Positions 54,679-62,986 of a stretch of DNA of 64,000 nucleotides are shown one piece after another (positions within the stretch are counted from its first letter, which is position 1; every line of letters starts with the position of its first letter). The stretch comes from Lutibacter profundi (lineage in GTDB: Bacteria > Bacteroidota > Bacteroidia > Flavobacteriales > Flavobacteriaceae). The stretch lies in NCBI RefSeq assembly GCF_001543325.1, contig NZ_CP013355.1, forward strand, positions 806,001 through 870,000, written 5' to 3'. The notes under the pieces are model-generated. The model had not been told where the DNA came from. It worked only from the letters and a program-made list of their open reading frames with translations, and did not search any database. Position numbers and translations under genes: made by a program.

Positions 54679-55334
54679 TAATCTTTATTTTTTCTTTGAA
54701 ACAATGTGTACACATATTCACGTAAACCTCCTGATGGTTGTGTATAAGTGTAATTAAAAGATTTTAATAACTCAAAGTCTTCTCCTAATCGTTCATGAAG
54801 CATTTTTTCATTGTAGTTAAAAACATCTAAACCACTACATTTTTTGGCACCTTCTAAATTAAATTCAGCCAAAATTACGTACCCATTTGGTTTTATTATT
54901 TTTTTTAATAAATTAAAATATGAATTTTGTTGTTGTTGAGTTGTAAAAAAATGTAGCACTGCCCTATCATGCCATAAATCAATATTTTTTAATTTTAATA
55001 ACTCTGAGGGATTTGTTAAATCATCAACAATATATTGAACATGAGAAGTTTTATGATTTACTAAATTATTTTTTAATTCAACCAATGCTGAAGATGAAAT
55101 ATCATTAACCACAAGATTCGAATACCCTTCTTTTAATAACTGTGCAATCAATATACTAGCTCCCGCTCCTGCATTAAAAATTTGTGCGTTTTTTGGTAAA
55201 TTACACAATGTTATTAACTCTAATGACGGTGTTGATTCTTTCTCGTACCATCCTAATTTATCTACAGGTGTTTTTTGATAAGCATTATTCCAATGATTTT
55301 CAAAATTATAATTCGACTCTAAACTGTTCTCCAT
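54678..55334 (-). CDS. Class I SAM-dependent methyltransferase
   Basis: The 218-residue protein has a Rossmann-type SAM fold with motif I AQIFNAGAGASILIAQLL (altered from GxGxG), NLVVNDISSSAL, and DLWHDRAVLHFF. N-terminal FENHWNNAYQKTPVDKLGWY is reminiscent of thiopurine/tellurite-type methyltransferases. The substrate is unknown. It is directly upstream of bshC, so a role linked to thiols is conceivable but not shown. Confidence 0.85.
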   Translation of the reverse strand: MENSLESNYNFENHWNNAYQKTPVDKLGWYEKESTPSLELITLCNLPKNAQIFNAGAGASILIAQLLKEGYSNLVVNDISSSALVELKNNLVNHKTSHVQYIVDDLTNPSELLKLKNIDLWHDRAVLHFFTTQQQQNSYFNLLKKIIKPNGYVILAEFNLEGAKKCSGLDVFNYNEKMLHERLGEDFELLKSFNYTYTQPSGGLREYVYTLFQRKNKD

Positions 55335-55438
55335 TTATAAAATTAACTTTTGCTAAAAGTAAACAATTTATGCTTTCTGTTTAAATTGCACAAAACATCT
55401 AACATATATTTAACTATAATTTATAAATATTATTTCTT

Positions 55439-55446
55439 TACATTTG
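55439..55446 (+). promoter_or_regulatory. -7 box for the M14 peptidase gene
   Basis: TACATTTG matches TAnnTTTG, 20 bp before the ATG at 55466. Confidence 0.5.
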
Positions 55447-55465
55447 AAACCTAATTTATTTTAAT

Positions 55466-57937
55466 ATGAAGAAAAGTATTTTTACAATTATTACCGTATG
55501 TATTTTGGGAGTCACTTCTGTTTATTCACAAAATATAAAATCACCTTCTGAATTTTTAGGCTATGAACTTGGTTCTCATTTCACAAGACATTCAAAGGTT
55601 GTAGCTTATTTTAAGTATGTTAGTAACACTTCAAAAAATGTTAAACTAAAAAAATACGGTGAAACAAATGAAAATAGACCTTTGTATGTATCTTATATTT
55701 CTTCAGAAGAGAATATCCAAAATTTAGAAGAAATTAGAAAAGATAATTTAAAAAGAGCTGGTATTTTAGAAGGTAATTCTAATTCAAACATAGGTATTGT
55801 TTGGCTTAGTTATAATGTTCATGGCAATGAAGCCTCAAGTACAGAAGCTGCTATGCTTACATTATACACTTTAATTACAAAAAAACAAGATTGGCTAAAA
55901 AATACCATCGTAATAATTGACCCTTGTATAAATCCTGATGGAAGAGAAAGATATGTTAGTTGGTATAACCAAACCAAAAGCACACCATACAATACAAATC
56001 CTGATGCCTCAGAACATCATGAGCCTTGGCCAGGAGGAAGACCTAATCACTACTTATTTGATTTAAACAGAGATTGGGCCTGGGCAACACAAATTGAAAC
56101 TCAACAACGTTTAAAAATTTACAACAAATGGATGCCACAAATTCATGTAGATTTCCATGAACAAGGAATAAATAATCCCTATTATTTTGCTCCAGCTTCT
56201 GAGCCCTTTCACGAAATTATAACGGATTGGCAACGTGATTTTCAAATAAAAATTGGTGAAAATCATGCGAAATATTTTGATGAAAATGGTTGGAGATATT
56301 TTACAAAAGAAAGGTTTGATTTATTTTACCCAAGTTATGGAGATACCTACCCTACGTATATGGGAGCAATAGGAATGACTTACGAACAAGCTGGAAATGG
56401 AAGATCTGGATTAGGAATTACCATTGAAAACAAAGAAATACTTACTTTAAAAGATAGAATATCACATCATACCACAACAGGGCTTTCAACTGTTGAAGTT
56501 GCTGCTTCCAATTCTTCAAAAATGATTGCTGAGTTTCAAAAGTTCTTCAATAATTCTAACTTAAAAACCAAAAGTTATATTTTAAGAGGTGATAAAGAAA
56601 AAATTAATAATGTAATTAAGCTCTTGAACAAACATGAAATAGTAAGTTGTTTTTCAGTAGAAAAATCTATTAAAGCCTACGATTATTACTCAAAAAACAC
56701 TAAAACTATTAAACTGACTAAAAATGATTTAATTGTTTCTACAAATCAACCAAAAGGAAAAATGGTACAAGTTTTATTTGAGCTAGAAGCAAAACTTTCT
56801 ACACCTATTACCTACGATATTACAGCTTGGAGTATTCCTTTTGCCTATGGTTTACATGGTTTTTCTTCAGAAGCTTCACTTATAAAAAATACAAAATCTT
56901 CAAATTTAAACAGTGTTACGCCTATTCAAATAAACAAAAATACTTATGCCTATATTCACAAATGGAATGAAATTTCTGATGCTGAATTTCTTGGTGATTT
57001 ATTAGAAAAAAAGTTTAATGTACGCTTAAGCAATAGCGATTTTTCAATTCATGGAAAAAATTATAAAAAAGGAACTATTGTTATTATGAAAGGTGAAAAT
57101 AAGCATATTGCAAATTTTGATGAAAACATTACAAAAATTGCAAACCAACTCAAAACACCTTTAACTTCAACCTCAACAGGATTTGTAACTTCTGGTTATG
57201 ATTTTGGATCTTCTTATTTTTCACTAATAAAACCTAAAAAGGTTGCAGTACTTGCAGGAAATGGGACATCATCTTTAAGTTTTGGTGAAATATGGCATTT
57301 CTTTGAAACACAATTAAACTATCCTTTAAATAGAATCAACACCAGCTATTTTAAACAAATTGATTTAGCGAAATACCAAGTTTTAATTTTGCCAAATGGT
57401 TATCGTTCAACTAAAGAAGCCATGAAAAAAATTAAAACATTTGCTTCTTCGGGAGGTACAGTTATTGCGATAGGTAGTTCTTTAAATAATTTTGCTGACA
57501 ATGATGAATTTTTATTGAAGAAAAATAATTCTGAAGATAAGGATAGTATTAATCCTAGTGATAATTTAACTCCTTATGGTGAACGTCAACGTACAGATAT
57601 TAAAAAAAGAATTACTGGAAGTGTTTTTAAAAGTAATATTGACAATACACATCCTTTAGCGTATGGGTACACTACTAATTATTACAGTTTAAAATTAAGT
57701 TCAAATGCATTTAAATTATTAAAAGAAGGTGAAAATGTTGGTTATTTTCCTAAAAATTCAAAAAGTGTTTCGGGTTATGCTGGTGAAAAAGCTTTGATAA
57801 AAATTCCTAACTCTTTACTTTTTGGCGTTGAACATAAGGGCAAAGGAAAAATAATTTACATGGTAGATAATCCTTTATTTAGATCATTTTGGGAAAATGG
57901 TAAGCTATTTTTTGCGAATGCCATATTCTTAAATTAA
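55466..57937 (+). CDS. Secreted M14 zinc carboxypeptidase
   Basis: The 823-residue protein has a signal peptide (MKKSIFTIITVCILGVTSVYS), an M14 catalytic domain with zinc ligands in VHGNEASS (His119, Glu122) and HVDFHEQG, LFDLNRDWAW, and a catalytic Glu in MTYEQAGNG. A C-terminal half (about 560-820) reads like a GATase1-type domain (KVAVLAGNGTSSLSFGEIWH). This is the layout of large exported Bacteroidota M14 peptidases. No Por secretion tail is visible, so it is probably periplasmic. Confidence 0.92.
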   Translation: MKKSIFTIITVCILGVTSVYSQNIKSPSEFLGYELGSHFTRHSKVVAYFKYVSNTSKNVKLKKYGETNENRPLYVSYISSEENIQNLEEIRKDNLKRAGILEGNSNSNIGIVWLSYNVHGNEASSTEAAMLTLYTLITKKQDWLKNTIVIIDPCINPDGRERYVSWYNQTKSTPYNTNPDASEHHEPWPGGRPNHYLFDLNRDWAWATQIETQQRLKIYNKWMPQIHVDFHEQGINNPYYFAPASEPFHEIITDWQRDFQIKIGENHAKYFDENGWRYFTKERFDLFYPSYGDTYPTYMGAIGMTYEQAGNGRSGLGITIENKEILTLKDRISHHTTTGLSTVEVAASNSSKMIAEFQKFFNNSNLKTKSYILRGDKEKINNVIKLLNKHEIVSCFSVEKSIKAYDYYSKNTKTIKLTKNDLIVSTNQPKGKMVQVLFELEAKLSTPITYDITAWSIPFAYGLHGFSSEASLIKNTKSSNLNSVTPIQINKNTYAYIHKWNEISDAEFLGDLLEKKFNVRLSNSDFSIHGKNYKKGTIVIMKGENKHIANFDENITKIANQLKTPLTSTSTGFVTSGYDFGSSYFSLIKPKKVAVLAGNGTSSLSFGEIWHFFETQLNYPLNRINTSYFKQIDLAKYQVLILPNGYRSTKEAMKKIKTFASSGGTVIAIGSSLNNFADNDEFLLKKNNSEDKDSINPSDNLTPYGERQRTDIKKRITGSVFKSNIDNTHPLAYGYTTNYYSLKLSSNAFKLLKEGENVGYFPKNSKSVSGYAGEKALIKIPNSLLFGVEHKGKGKIIYMVDNPLFRSFWENGKLFFANAIFLN

Positions 57938-57956
57938 AAATATCATTTTTAAATAT

Positions 57957-58098
57957 AAAAAGAGGTTGTCTAAAAAGTGTCATTCTGAATGTAAATGAAG
58001 AATCTCCTTGAAATTAAACACTTATATATCAAGATGTTGAGATTTTTCACTTTGTTCAAAATGACAAGTATAATTACTTTTTAGACAGCCTCTTTTTT
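57957..58098. terminator. Convergent terminator whose loop contains a REP doublet
   Basis: The left arm AAAAAGAGGTTGTCTAAAAA (from 57957) pairs with ACTTTTTAGACAGCCTCTTT (from 58076), about 21 bp with one G-T. It serves the M14 gene and rimO. The loop is an 87-bp REP doublet. Confidence 0.8.
57979..58065. repeat. REP-doublet (REPIN-like) element
   Basis: It begins GTCATTCTGAATG and ends TTGTTCAAAATGAC. Hairpin 1 is ATTCT...AGAAT, hairpin 2 is ATTTT...AAAAT, with GAATCTC and GAGATT facing each other, the same architecture as the tandem units at 39.6-41.1 kb but a different sequence family. Confidence 0.75.
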
Positions 58099-58113
58099 TA
58101 TGTTATCTGCTTC

Positions 58114-59424
58114 TTATGCAGGTTCTCCATATAAATCAAATTCAGTAGCAGAAGTAATTTTTATAGCTGCAAATTTTCCAACTTGAACGTAATGTTTTGT
58201 TGCATCAATCAATACTTCGTTATCCACATCAGGAGAATCAAATTCTGTCCTACCAACAAACTGATTCCCATCTTTTCTATCAATTAAAACTTTAAATATT
58301 TTATCAACTTTTTCTTGATTTAATTCAAAAGAAATCTGACTTTGGATGTCCATTATTTCATTAACACGTTGCTGTTTAACCTCTTCAGGAACATTATCTT
58401 CTAAATCAGCTGCCGTAGTATTTTCTTCATGAGAATAGGCAAAAGCACCTAAACGTTCAAAGCGCATTTCTTGTATCCAATCTTTTAATTCTTGAAAATT
58501 TTCTTCTGTTTCTCCTGGATAACCAACAATAAGTGTTGTTCTAATTGCCATATTTGGCACAGATTTTCTAAATTCAGCAATTAAATTAGTAGTTTTCTCA
58601 TGAGAAGTTCCTCTTCTCATTGATTTTAAAATATCATCATTTATATGTTGTAAAGGAATATCTAAATAATTACAAACTTTAGGTTCATTATGAATCACCT
58701 CCAAAACATCTAACGGAAACCCTGTTGGAAACGCATAATGTAAACGTATCCATTCAATTCCATCAATTTTAGCTAGTTCTTTTAATAAATCGGCTAAGGC
58801 TCTTTTTTTGTAGATATCTAATCCGTAATACGTTAAATCTTGAGCAATTAAAATCAGTTCTTTAATTCCTTTTTTAGCCAATTTAGTGGCTTCAATCACT
58901 AAATTTTCAATTGGAGTTGAAACGTGCTTACCACGCATTAAAGGAATTGCACAAAATGAACAAGGACGATCACAACCTTCAGCAATTTTTAAATACGCAT
59001 AGTGTGTAGGTGTTGTTGTTAAACGTTCACCTATTAATTCATGCTTGTAATCTGCCTCTAAAACCTTTAATAAATTTGGTAAATCGTGAGTTCCAAAATA
59101 CTCATCAACATTTGGTATTTCTTTTTGTAAATCTGGTTTATATCGTTCGCTTAAACAACCTGAAACATACACTCTATCTACTTCTCCTAATTCCTTTTTG
59201 TTTACATAATGTAAAATAGTATTTATGGATTCTTCCTTCGCATCACCAATAAAACCACAGGTATTTATAACAACAATATTACCTTCATCATTTTCATCTT
59301 CATGAACCACATTTTTATTGTTTGCCTTTAGCTGTCCCATAAGTACTTCACTATCGTACACATTTTTAGAACATCCTAAAGTAACAACATTTATTTTATT
59401 TTCTTTTTTTGATTTGGTACGCAT
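58114..59424 (-). CDS. rimO: Ribosomal protein S12 methylthiotransferase RimO
   Basis: The 436-residue radical-SAM enzyme methylthiolates Asp89 of ribosomal protein S12. It has the N-terminal UPF0004 domain with three cluster cysteines (VTLGCSKNVYDSEVLMGQL, VINTCGFIGDAKEES, VSGCLSERY), the radical-SAM motif in EGCDRPCSFCAIPLMRG and a C-terminal TRAM domain (about 370-436). LGCSKN and the MRGKH context separate RimO from MiaB. Confidence 0.96.
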   Translation of the reverse strand: MRTKSKKENKINVVTLGCSKNVYDSEVLMGQLKANNKNVVHEDENDEGNIVVINTCGFIGDAKEESINTILHYVNKKELGEVDRVYVSGCLSERYKPDLQKEIPNVDEYFGTHDLPNLLKVLEADYKHELIGERLTTTPTHYAYLKIAEGCDRPCSFCAIPLMRGKHVSTPIENLVIEATKLAKKGIKELILIAQDLTYYGLDIYKKRALADLLKELAKIDGIEWIRLHYAFPTGFPLDVLEVIHNEPKVCNYLDIPLQHINDDILKSMRRGTSHEKTTNLIAEFRKSVPNMAIRTTLIVGYPGETEENFQELKDWIQEMRFERLGAFAYSHEENTTAADLEDNVPEEVKQQRVNEIMDIQSQISFELNQEKVDKIFKVLIDRKDGNQFVGRTEFDSPDVDNEVLIDATKHYVQVGKFAAIKITSATEFDLYGEPA

Positions 59425-59443
59425 CTTATCTATTTAAGGAGCG

Positions 59444-59451
59444 CAAAAATA
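59444..59451 (-). promoter_or_regulatory. -7 box for rimO
   Basis: The minus strand reads TATTTTTG (TAnnTTTG), 20 bp before the rimO ATG. Confidence 0.5.
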
Positions 59452-59494
59452 CTACTTTTTAGTTGTAAACCAATAGTTTACTATAACTACTTTA

Positions 59495-61141
59495 TTAATA
59501 GTCTTTTGGTTGTTTACGAATCTTAGATATTTGCTCAAAAGCATAACCCATTTGTAATAATTTTTGTTCTTGAAATGGCTTTGCTATAAAGGTTAAACTA
59601 ATTGGTTCACCAGAATTTTGATACCCCATTGGCACAGTTAAACAAGGATATTTTGCAACCGCAGCAAAACCTGCATGATAATTATTTATTGATAAAACAG
59701 CATCTAAATTAAGTGAATCCATTGGTTTTTTAAAAAATGTTACACCATTTTCATGTAAATTCTGCTTTATTGTTTTAAATGAGGTAATTGAAGTTGTGTC
59801 GCTTACAATTCCATCAAATAATTGTTGTCCGTAAGGTGCTCTTTTTAATGAATCTTGCAGATTTAAATCAATAACATCTTGAACAGAAGTAACTGAAATA
59901 CTTTTATCTGCATCGTTTTTAAGATAGTGAGGTAAATCGTTTTTCATATCTACATTCAACAAAGTTCTAAAACCTTCTAAGCCTATTTTTGGAGGATCAA
60001 ATTCTATAATTTCAGCACCCGCTTCTCTTATTTTATGTACTGCAATTGAATAGATTGAATCTGATAATAGTTGTTTAACTATGCCAAATCTTTTACCTTT
60101 AAGCGTTGATTTTGATAAATTTTTTAAATAATCAATATTCATATTGTTACCCTTTGTTGCTAGATCTCTAGAATCTTCACCTGTCATAGCTGCCAAAAAA
60201 ATAGCATTGTCAATTACATTTTTTGTCATTGGCCCAGGAGTATCAAGTGTACTAGAAATTGGAATAATTCCAGTTCTACTTAACAAACCAACGGTTGGCT
60301 TTAAACCTACTACAGAATTTTTACTTGAAGGTGATAAAATAGAACCTGATGTTTCAGTACCAACAGCTGCTACTGCATAGTTAGCAGCAACACTTACACC
60401 ACTTCCTGCACTTGAGCCACCTGTTTCAAAAATTTTTCTTCCATAAGGGTTTAAGGTTTGTCCGCCAATTGCACTATAACCAACCGGACAACCACTACAA
60501 AAATAGTATGCCCATTCACTTAAATTGGCTTTACCTAGAATTAGTGCTCCACTTTCTTTTAATTTTTGAACAATAAAAGCATCATCTGTATTTTTATTCT
60601 CTTTCAAAGCAAAGGCTCCGGCAGTAGTTGGCATACCTTTGGTATTTATGTTATCTTTTAACAGTATTGGTAAACCATATAATGAATAAGAGGTATCATA
60701 AGGTCTATTTTTATCTTTTTCACGTGCTTCTTGAATTACGCTTGGGTTTAATGAAATTATGCTATGCAACGCCAATTGGTTGTTACTTTCAAATTTTCTA
60801 ATTCTATACAAATAGAATAACACTATTTCTTCATAAGATAAAATTCCTTTTACTACTGATTCTTGAATGGAGGGAATATCTTGTTCAATAATATAAGGCA
60901 TTAAATTGTTGTAGTCCTCTTCAGAAAAATAAGCTAATTCATTTTCAAAAGGTTTAAAAACTTCATTCATATCTAGATAGTTAGATTGAATGAGTTTTAA
61001 TTGCATTCTCTTAATTTCATGATTTTGCTGTTCAGCTATTTCTGAAGTTTCATCATATGTAGTAAAAACAACGGGTAATTCTTTCTTTTTACAAGAAATT
61101 ACAATTAACATAATTCCCAAAATAACTACTATTTTTTTCAT
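59495..61141 (-). CDS. Lipoprotein amidase (amidase signature family)
   Basis: From ATG 61141 the product has 548 residues: a lipoprotein signal (MKKIVVILGIMLIVISCKKK, Cys17) and an amidase-signature domain with the catalytic Ser-Ser-Lys triad: Lys in LPILLKDNINTKGMPTTAG, Ser in AAVGTETSGSILSPSS and Ser in TGGSSAGSGVSVAA. Such enzymes hydrolyse amides; some process peptides or aryl amides, and the substrate is unknown. I reject the ORF extension to 61222 because it runs through the ftsY terminator. Confidence 0.92.
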   Translation of the reverse strand: MKKIVVILGIMLIVISCKKKELPVVFTTYDETSEIAEQQNHEIKRMQLKLIQSNYLDMNEVFKPFENELAYFSEEDYNNLMPYIIEQDIPSIQESVVKGILSYEEIVLFYLYRIRKFESNNQLALHSIISLNPSVIQEAREKDKNRPYDTSYSLYGLPILLKDNINTKGMPTTAGAFALKENKNTDDAFIVQKLKESGALILGKANLSEWAYYFCSGCPVGYSAIGGQTLNPYGRKIFETGGSSAGSGVSVAANYAVAAVGTETSGSILSPSSKNSVVGLKPTVGLLSRTGIIPISSTLDTPGPMTKNVIDNAIFLAAMTGEDSRDLATKGNNMNIDYLKNLSKSTLKGKRFGIVKQLLSDSIYSIAVHKIREAGAEIIEFDPPKIGLEGFRTLLNVDMKNDLPHYLKNDADKSISVTSVQDVIDLNLQDSLKRAPYGQQLFDGIVSDTTSITSFKTIKQNLHENGVTFFKKPMDSLNLDAVLSINNYHAGFAAVAKYPCLTVPMGYQNSGEPISLTFIAKPFQEQKLLQMGYAFEQISKIRKQPKDY

Positions 61142-61175
61142 CCTTAAAATTTTAAACTTAAAAATTAAAGGTAAA

Positions 61176-61213
61176 CAAAAAAACCTCTTGATGTTATTAA
61201 TATCAAGAGGTTT
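61176..61213 (-). terminator. ftsY terminator
   Basis: On the minus strand AAACCTCTTGAT and ATCAAGAGGTTT form a 12-bp stem followed by a T7 run. It separates ftsY from the amidase gene. Confidence 0.85.
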
Positions 61214-61233
61214 CATATTCATTTTAATAATTT

Positions 61234-62187
61234 CTATTTAAAAAAACTGTCTACAAATTCAATTTTATTAAACACTTGTAAATCATCTATACCTTCACCA
61301 ACACCAATGTATTTAACTGGAATTTGGAATTGATCTGAAATGCCAATTACCACACCACCTTTTGCGGTGCCATCTAATTTGGTAACTGCTAGTGAAGTAA
61401 CCTCAGTTGCTAAGGTAAATTGTTTTGCTTGTTCAAAAGCATTTTGACCGGTTGATCCATCCAGCACTAACAAAACTTCATGCGGAGCATCAACTACAAC
61501 TTTTTGCATAACACGTTTTATTTTAGTCAACTCGTTCATTAAGTTCACTTTATTATGAAGCCTTCCCGCAGTATCAATAATAACAACATCTGCATCTTGT
61601 GCTACAGCAGATTTTAACGTATCAAATGCCACAGAAGCAGGATCACTACCCATCTCTTGTCTAACCATTGGAATCTCAACTCTATCTGCCCAAATTTGTA
61701 ATTGGTCAATGGCAGCAGCTCTAAAAGTATCAGCTGCTCCAAGAATAACTTTTTTACCATTTTTCTTAAATTGTGCAGCCAATTTACCAATAGTTGTTGT
61801 TTTACCCACTCCATTAACTCCAACTACCATTATTACATATGGTTTTTTATCTGAAGGAATTGAAAACTCGGTTTCATTTCCTGTATTTGTTTGAGCTAAT
61901 AAACCCGCAATTTCTTCGCGAAGAATTACATTCAACTCTTCTGTTCCTAAATATTTATCTTTCGCTACTCTAGCTTCTATTCTTTCAATTATTTTAAGAG
62001 TAGTGCTAACACCAACATCCGATGATACCAAGATTTCTTCTAAATTATCGAGCACATCACCATCAACAGTTGTTTTTCCGGCAACTGCTTTAGATAATTT
62101 TGAGAAAAAAGATGTTTTACTTTTTTCTAACCCTTTATCTAATGTCTCTTTTTTTTCTTTCGAAAATATTCTTTTAAATAAACTCAT
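61234..62187 (-). CDS. ftsY: Signal recognition particle receptor FtsY
   Basis: The 317-residue GTPase receives ribosome-SRP complexes at the membrane. The N domain is at about residues 25-100; the G domain has GVNGVGKTTTIGKLAAQF (G1), ADTFRAAAIDQLQIWADR, VIIDTAGRLHNK (G3), TKLDGTAKGG (G4) and YIGVGEGIDDLQVF. The acidic A domain of E. coli FtsY is absent, as usual in this phylum. Confidence 0.97.
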   Translation of the reverse strand: MSLFKRIFSKEKKETLDKGLEKSKTSFFSKLSKAVAGKTTVDGDVLDNLEEILVSSDVGVSTTLKIIERIEARVAKDKYLGTEELNVILREEIAGLLAQTNTGNETEFSIPSDKKPYVIMVVGVNGVGKTTTIGKLAAQFKKNGKKVILGAADTFRAAAIDQLQIWADRVEIPMVRQEMGSDPASVAFDTLKSAVAQDADVVIIDTAGRLHNKVNLMNELTKIKRVMQKVVVDAPHEVLLVLDGSTGQNAFEQAKQFTLATEVTSLAVTKLDGTAKGGVVIGISDQFQIPVKYIGVGEGIDDLQVFNKIEFVDSFFK

Positions 62188-62273
62188 TTTTTTTAATTGA
62201 TATGGTAAATATATAAAAGAAAAGCTACCCTCAATAATGAAAGTAGCTAGTATATAAATATATGAACAAATTT

Positions 62274-62426
62274 TTATTTTTTGCTCAAAAAGTCTTTTAC
62301 GTTCTTTGGATCCATAATAGCTTCAACAAAAGTATAAGCTCCTGTTTTTGGAGATTTTACCATTTTTATTGCTTTTGATAATCTTTTTGAACCTGTTTGT
62401 AACGATGCTACTGATTTCTTTGCCAT
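62274..62426 (-). CDS. DUF4295 small ribosome-neighbour protein
   Basis: A 50-residue lysine-rich protein: MAKKSVASLQTGSKRLSKAI, then KMVKSPKTGAYTFVEAIMDP and KNVKDFLSKK. This is the DUF4295 family, found in Bacteroidota next to rpmG and rpmB, exactly as here. Its basic character and position suggest ribosome association (inference). It lies 42 bp downstream of rpmG. Confidence 0.88.
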   Translation of the reverse strand: MAKKSVASLQTGSKRLSKAIKMVKSPKTGAYTFVEAIMDPKNVKDFLSKK

Positions 62427-62468
62427 GTTCCTATTGTGTTATTTGACGTTTCTTTTAGAAACCTCTAA

Positions 62469-62654
62469 TTATTTAATTTCTTTATGAACTGTCATTTTCT
62501 TCAAGATAGGATTGAATTTTTTAATTTCCATTCTATCAGGAGTGTTCTTTTTATTCTTCGTAGTAATATATCTAGAAGTTCCTGGTTTACCAGAAGCTTT
62601 ATGCTCTGTACATTCTAAAATTACTTGAATTCTATTTCCTTTAGACTTTGCCAT
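62469..62654 (-). CDS. rpmG: 50S ribosomal protein L33
   Basis: The 61-residue protein matches L33 ([55 protein letters not shown]). Only one cysteine is present and no CxxC pair, so it is the zinc-independent type. It follows rpmB after 12 bp. Confidence 0.97.
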   Translation of the reverse strand: MAKSKGNRIQVILECTEHKASGKPGTSRYITTKNKKNTPDRMEIKKFNPILKKMTVHKEIK

Positions 62655-62666
62655 TTTCTAGTATAA

Positions 62667-62906
62667 TTATTTTTTTAAAAATCCTTTTTCTCTTGCTTCT
62701 TTAACTACAGCGGAGATTCCTTTTTTATTAATATTCTTTAAAGCTGATGTAGAAACTTTTAAAGTAACCCATTTATCTTCTTCAGGAATATAAAAACGTT
62801 TTTTAATTAAATTAACGTTAAATTTTCTTTTAGTTCTATTCAATGCGTGAGAAACATTATTCCCAACCATTGCTTTTTTTCCTGTAAGTTCACAAACTCT
62901 TGACAT
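62667..62906 (-). CDS. rpmB: 50S ribosomal protein L28
   Basis: The 79-residue protein has the L28 signature MSRVCELTGKKAMVGNNVSH and ALNRTKRKFNVNLIKKRFYI. It leads the rpmB-rpmG-DUF4295 operon with a -7 box at 62946-62953. Confidence 0.97.
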   Translation of the reverse strand: MSRVCELTGKKAMVGNNVSHALNRTKRKFNVNLIKKRFYIPEEDKWVTLKVSTSALKNINKKGISAVVKEAREKGFLKK

Positions 62907-62945
62907 ATCTCTAGTACCTTTTTAATGTATTCTCAAAACGAGATG

Positions 62946-62953
62946 CAAAATTA
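62946..62953 (-). promoter_or_regulatory. -7 box for the rpmB operon
   Basis: The minus strand reads TAATTTTG (TAnnTTTG), 40 bp before the rpmB ATG. Confidence 0.5.
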
Positions 62954-62986
62954 AATTTTTAAAACTAAATACACAAACTTATTTTA

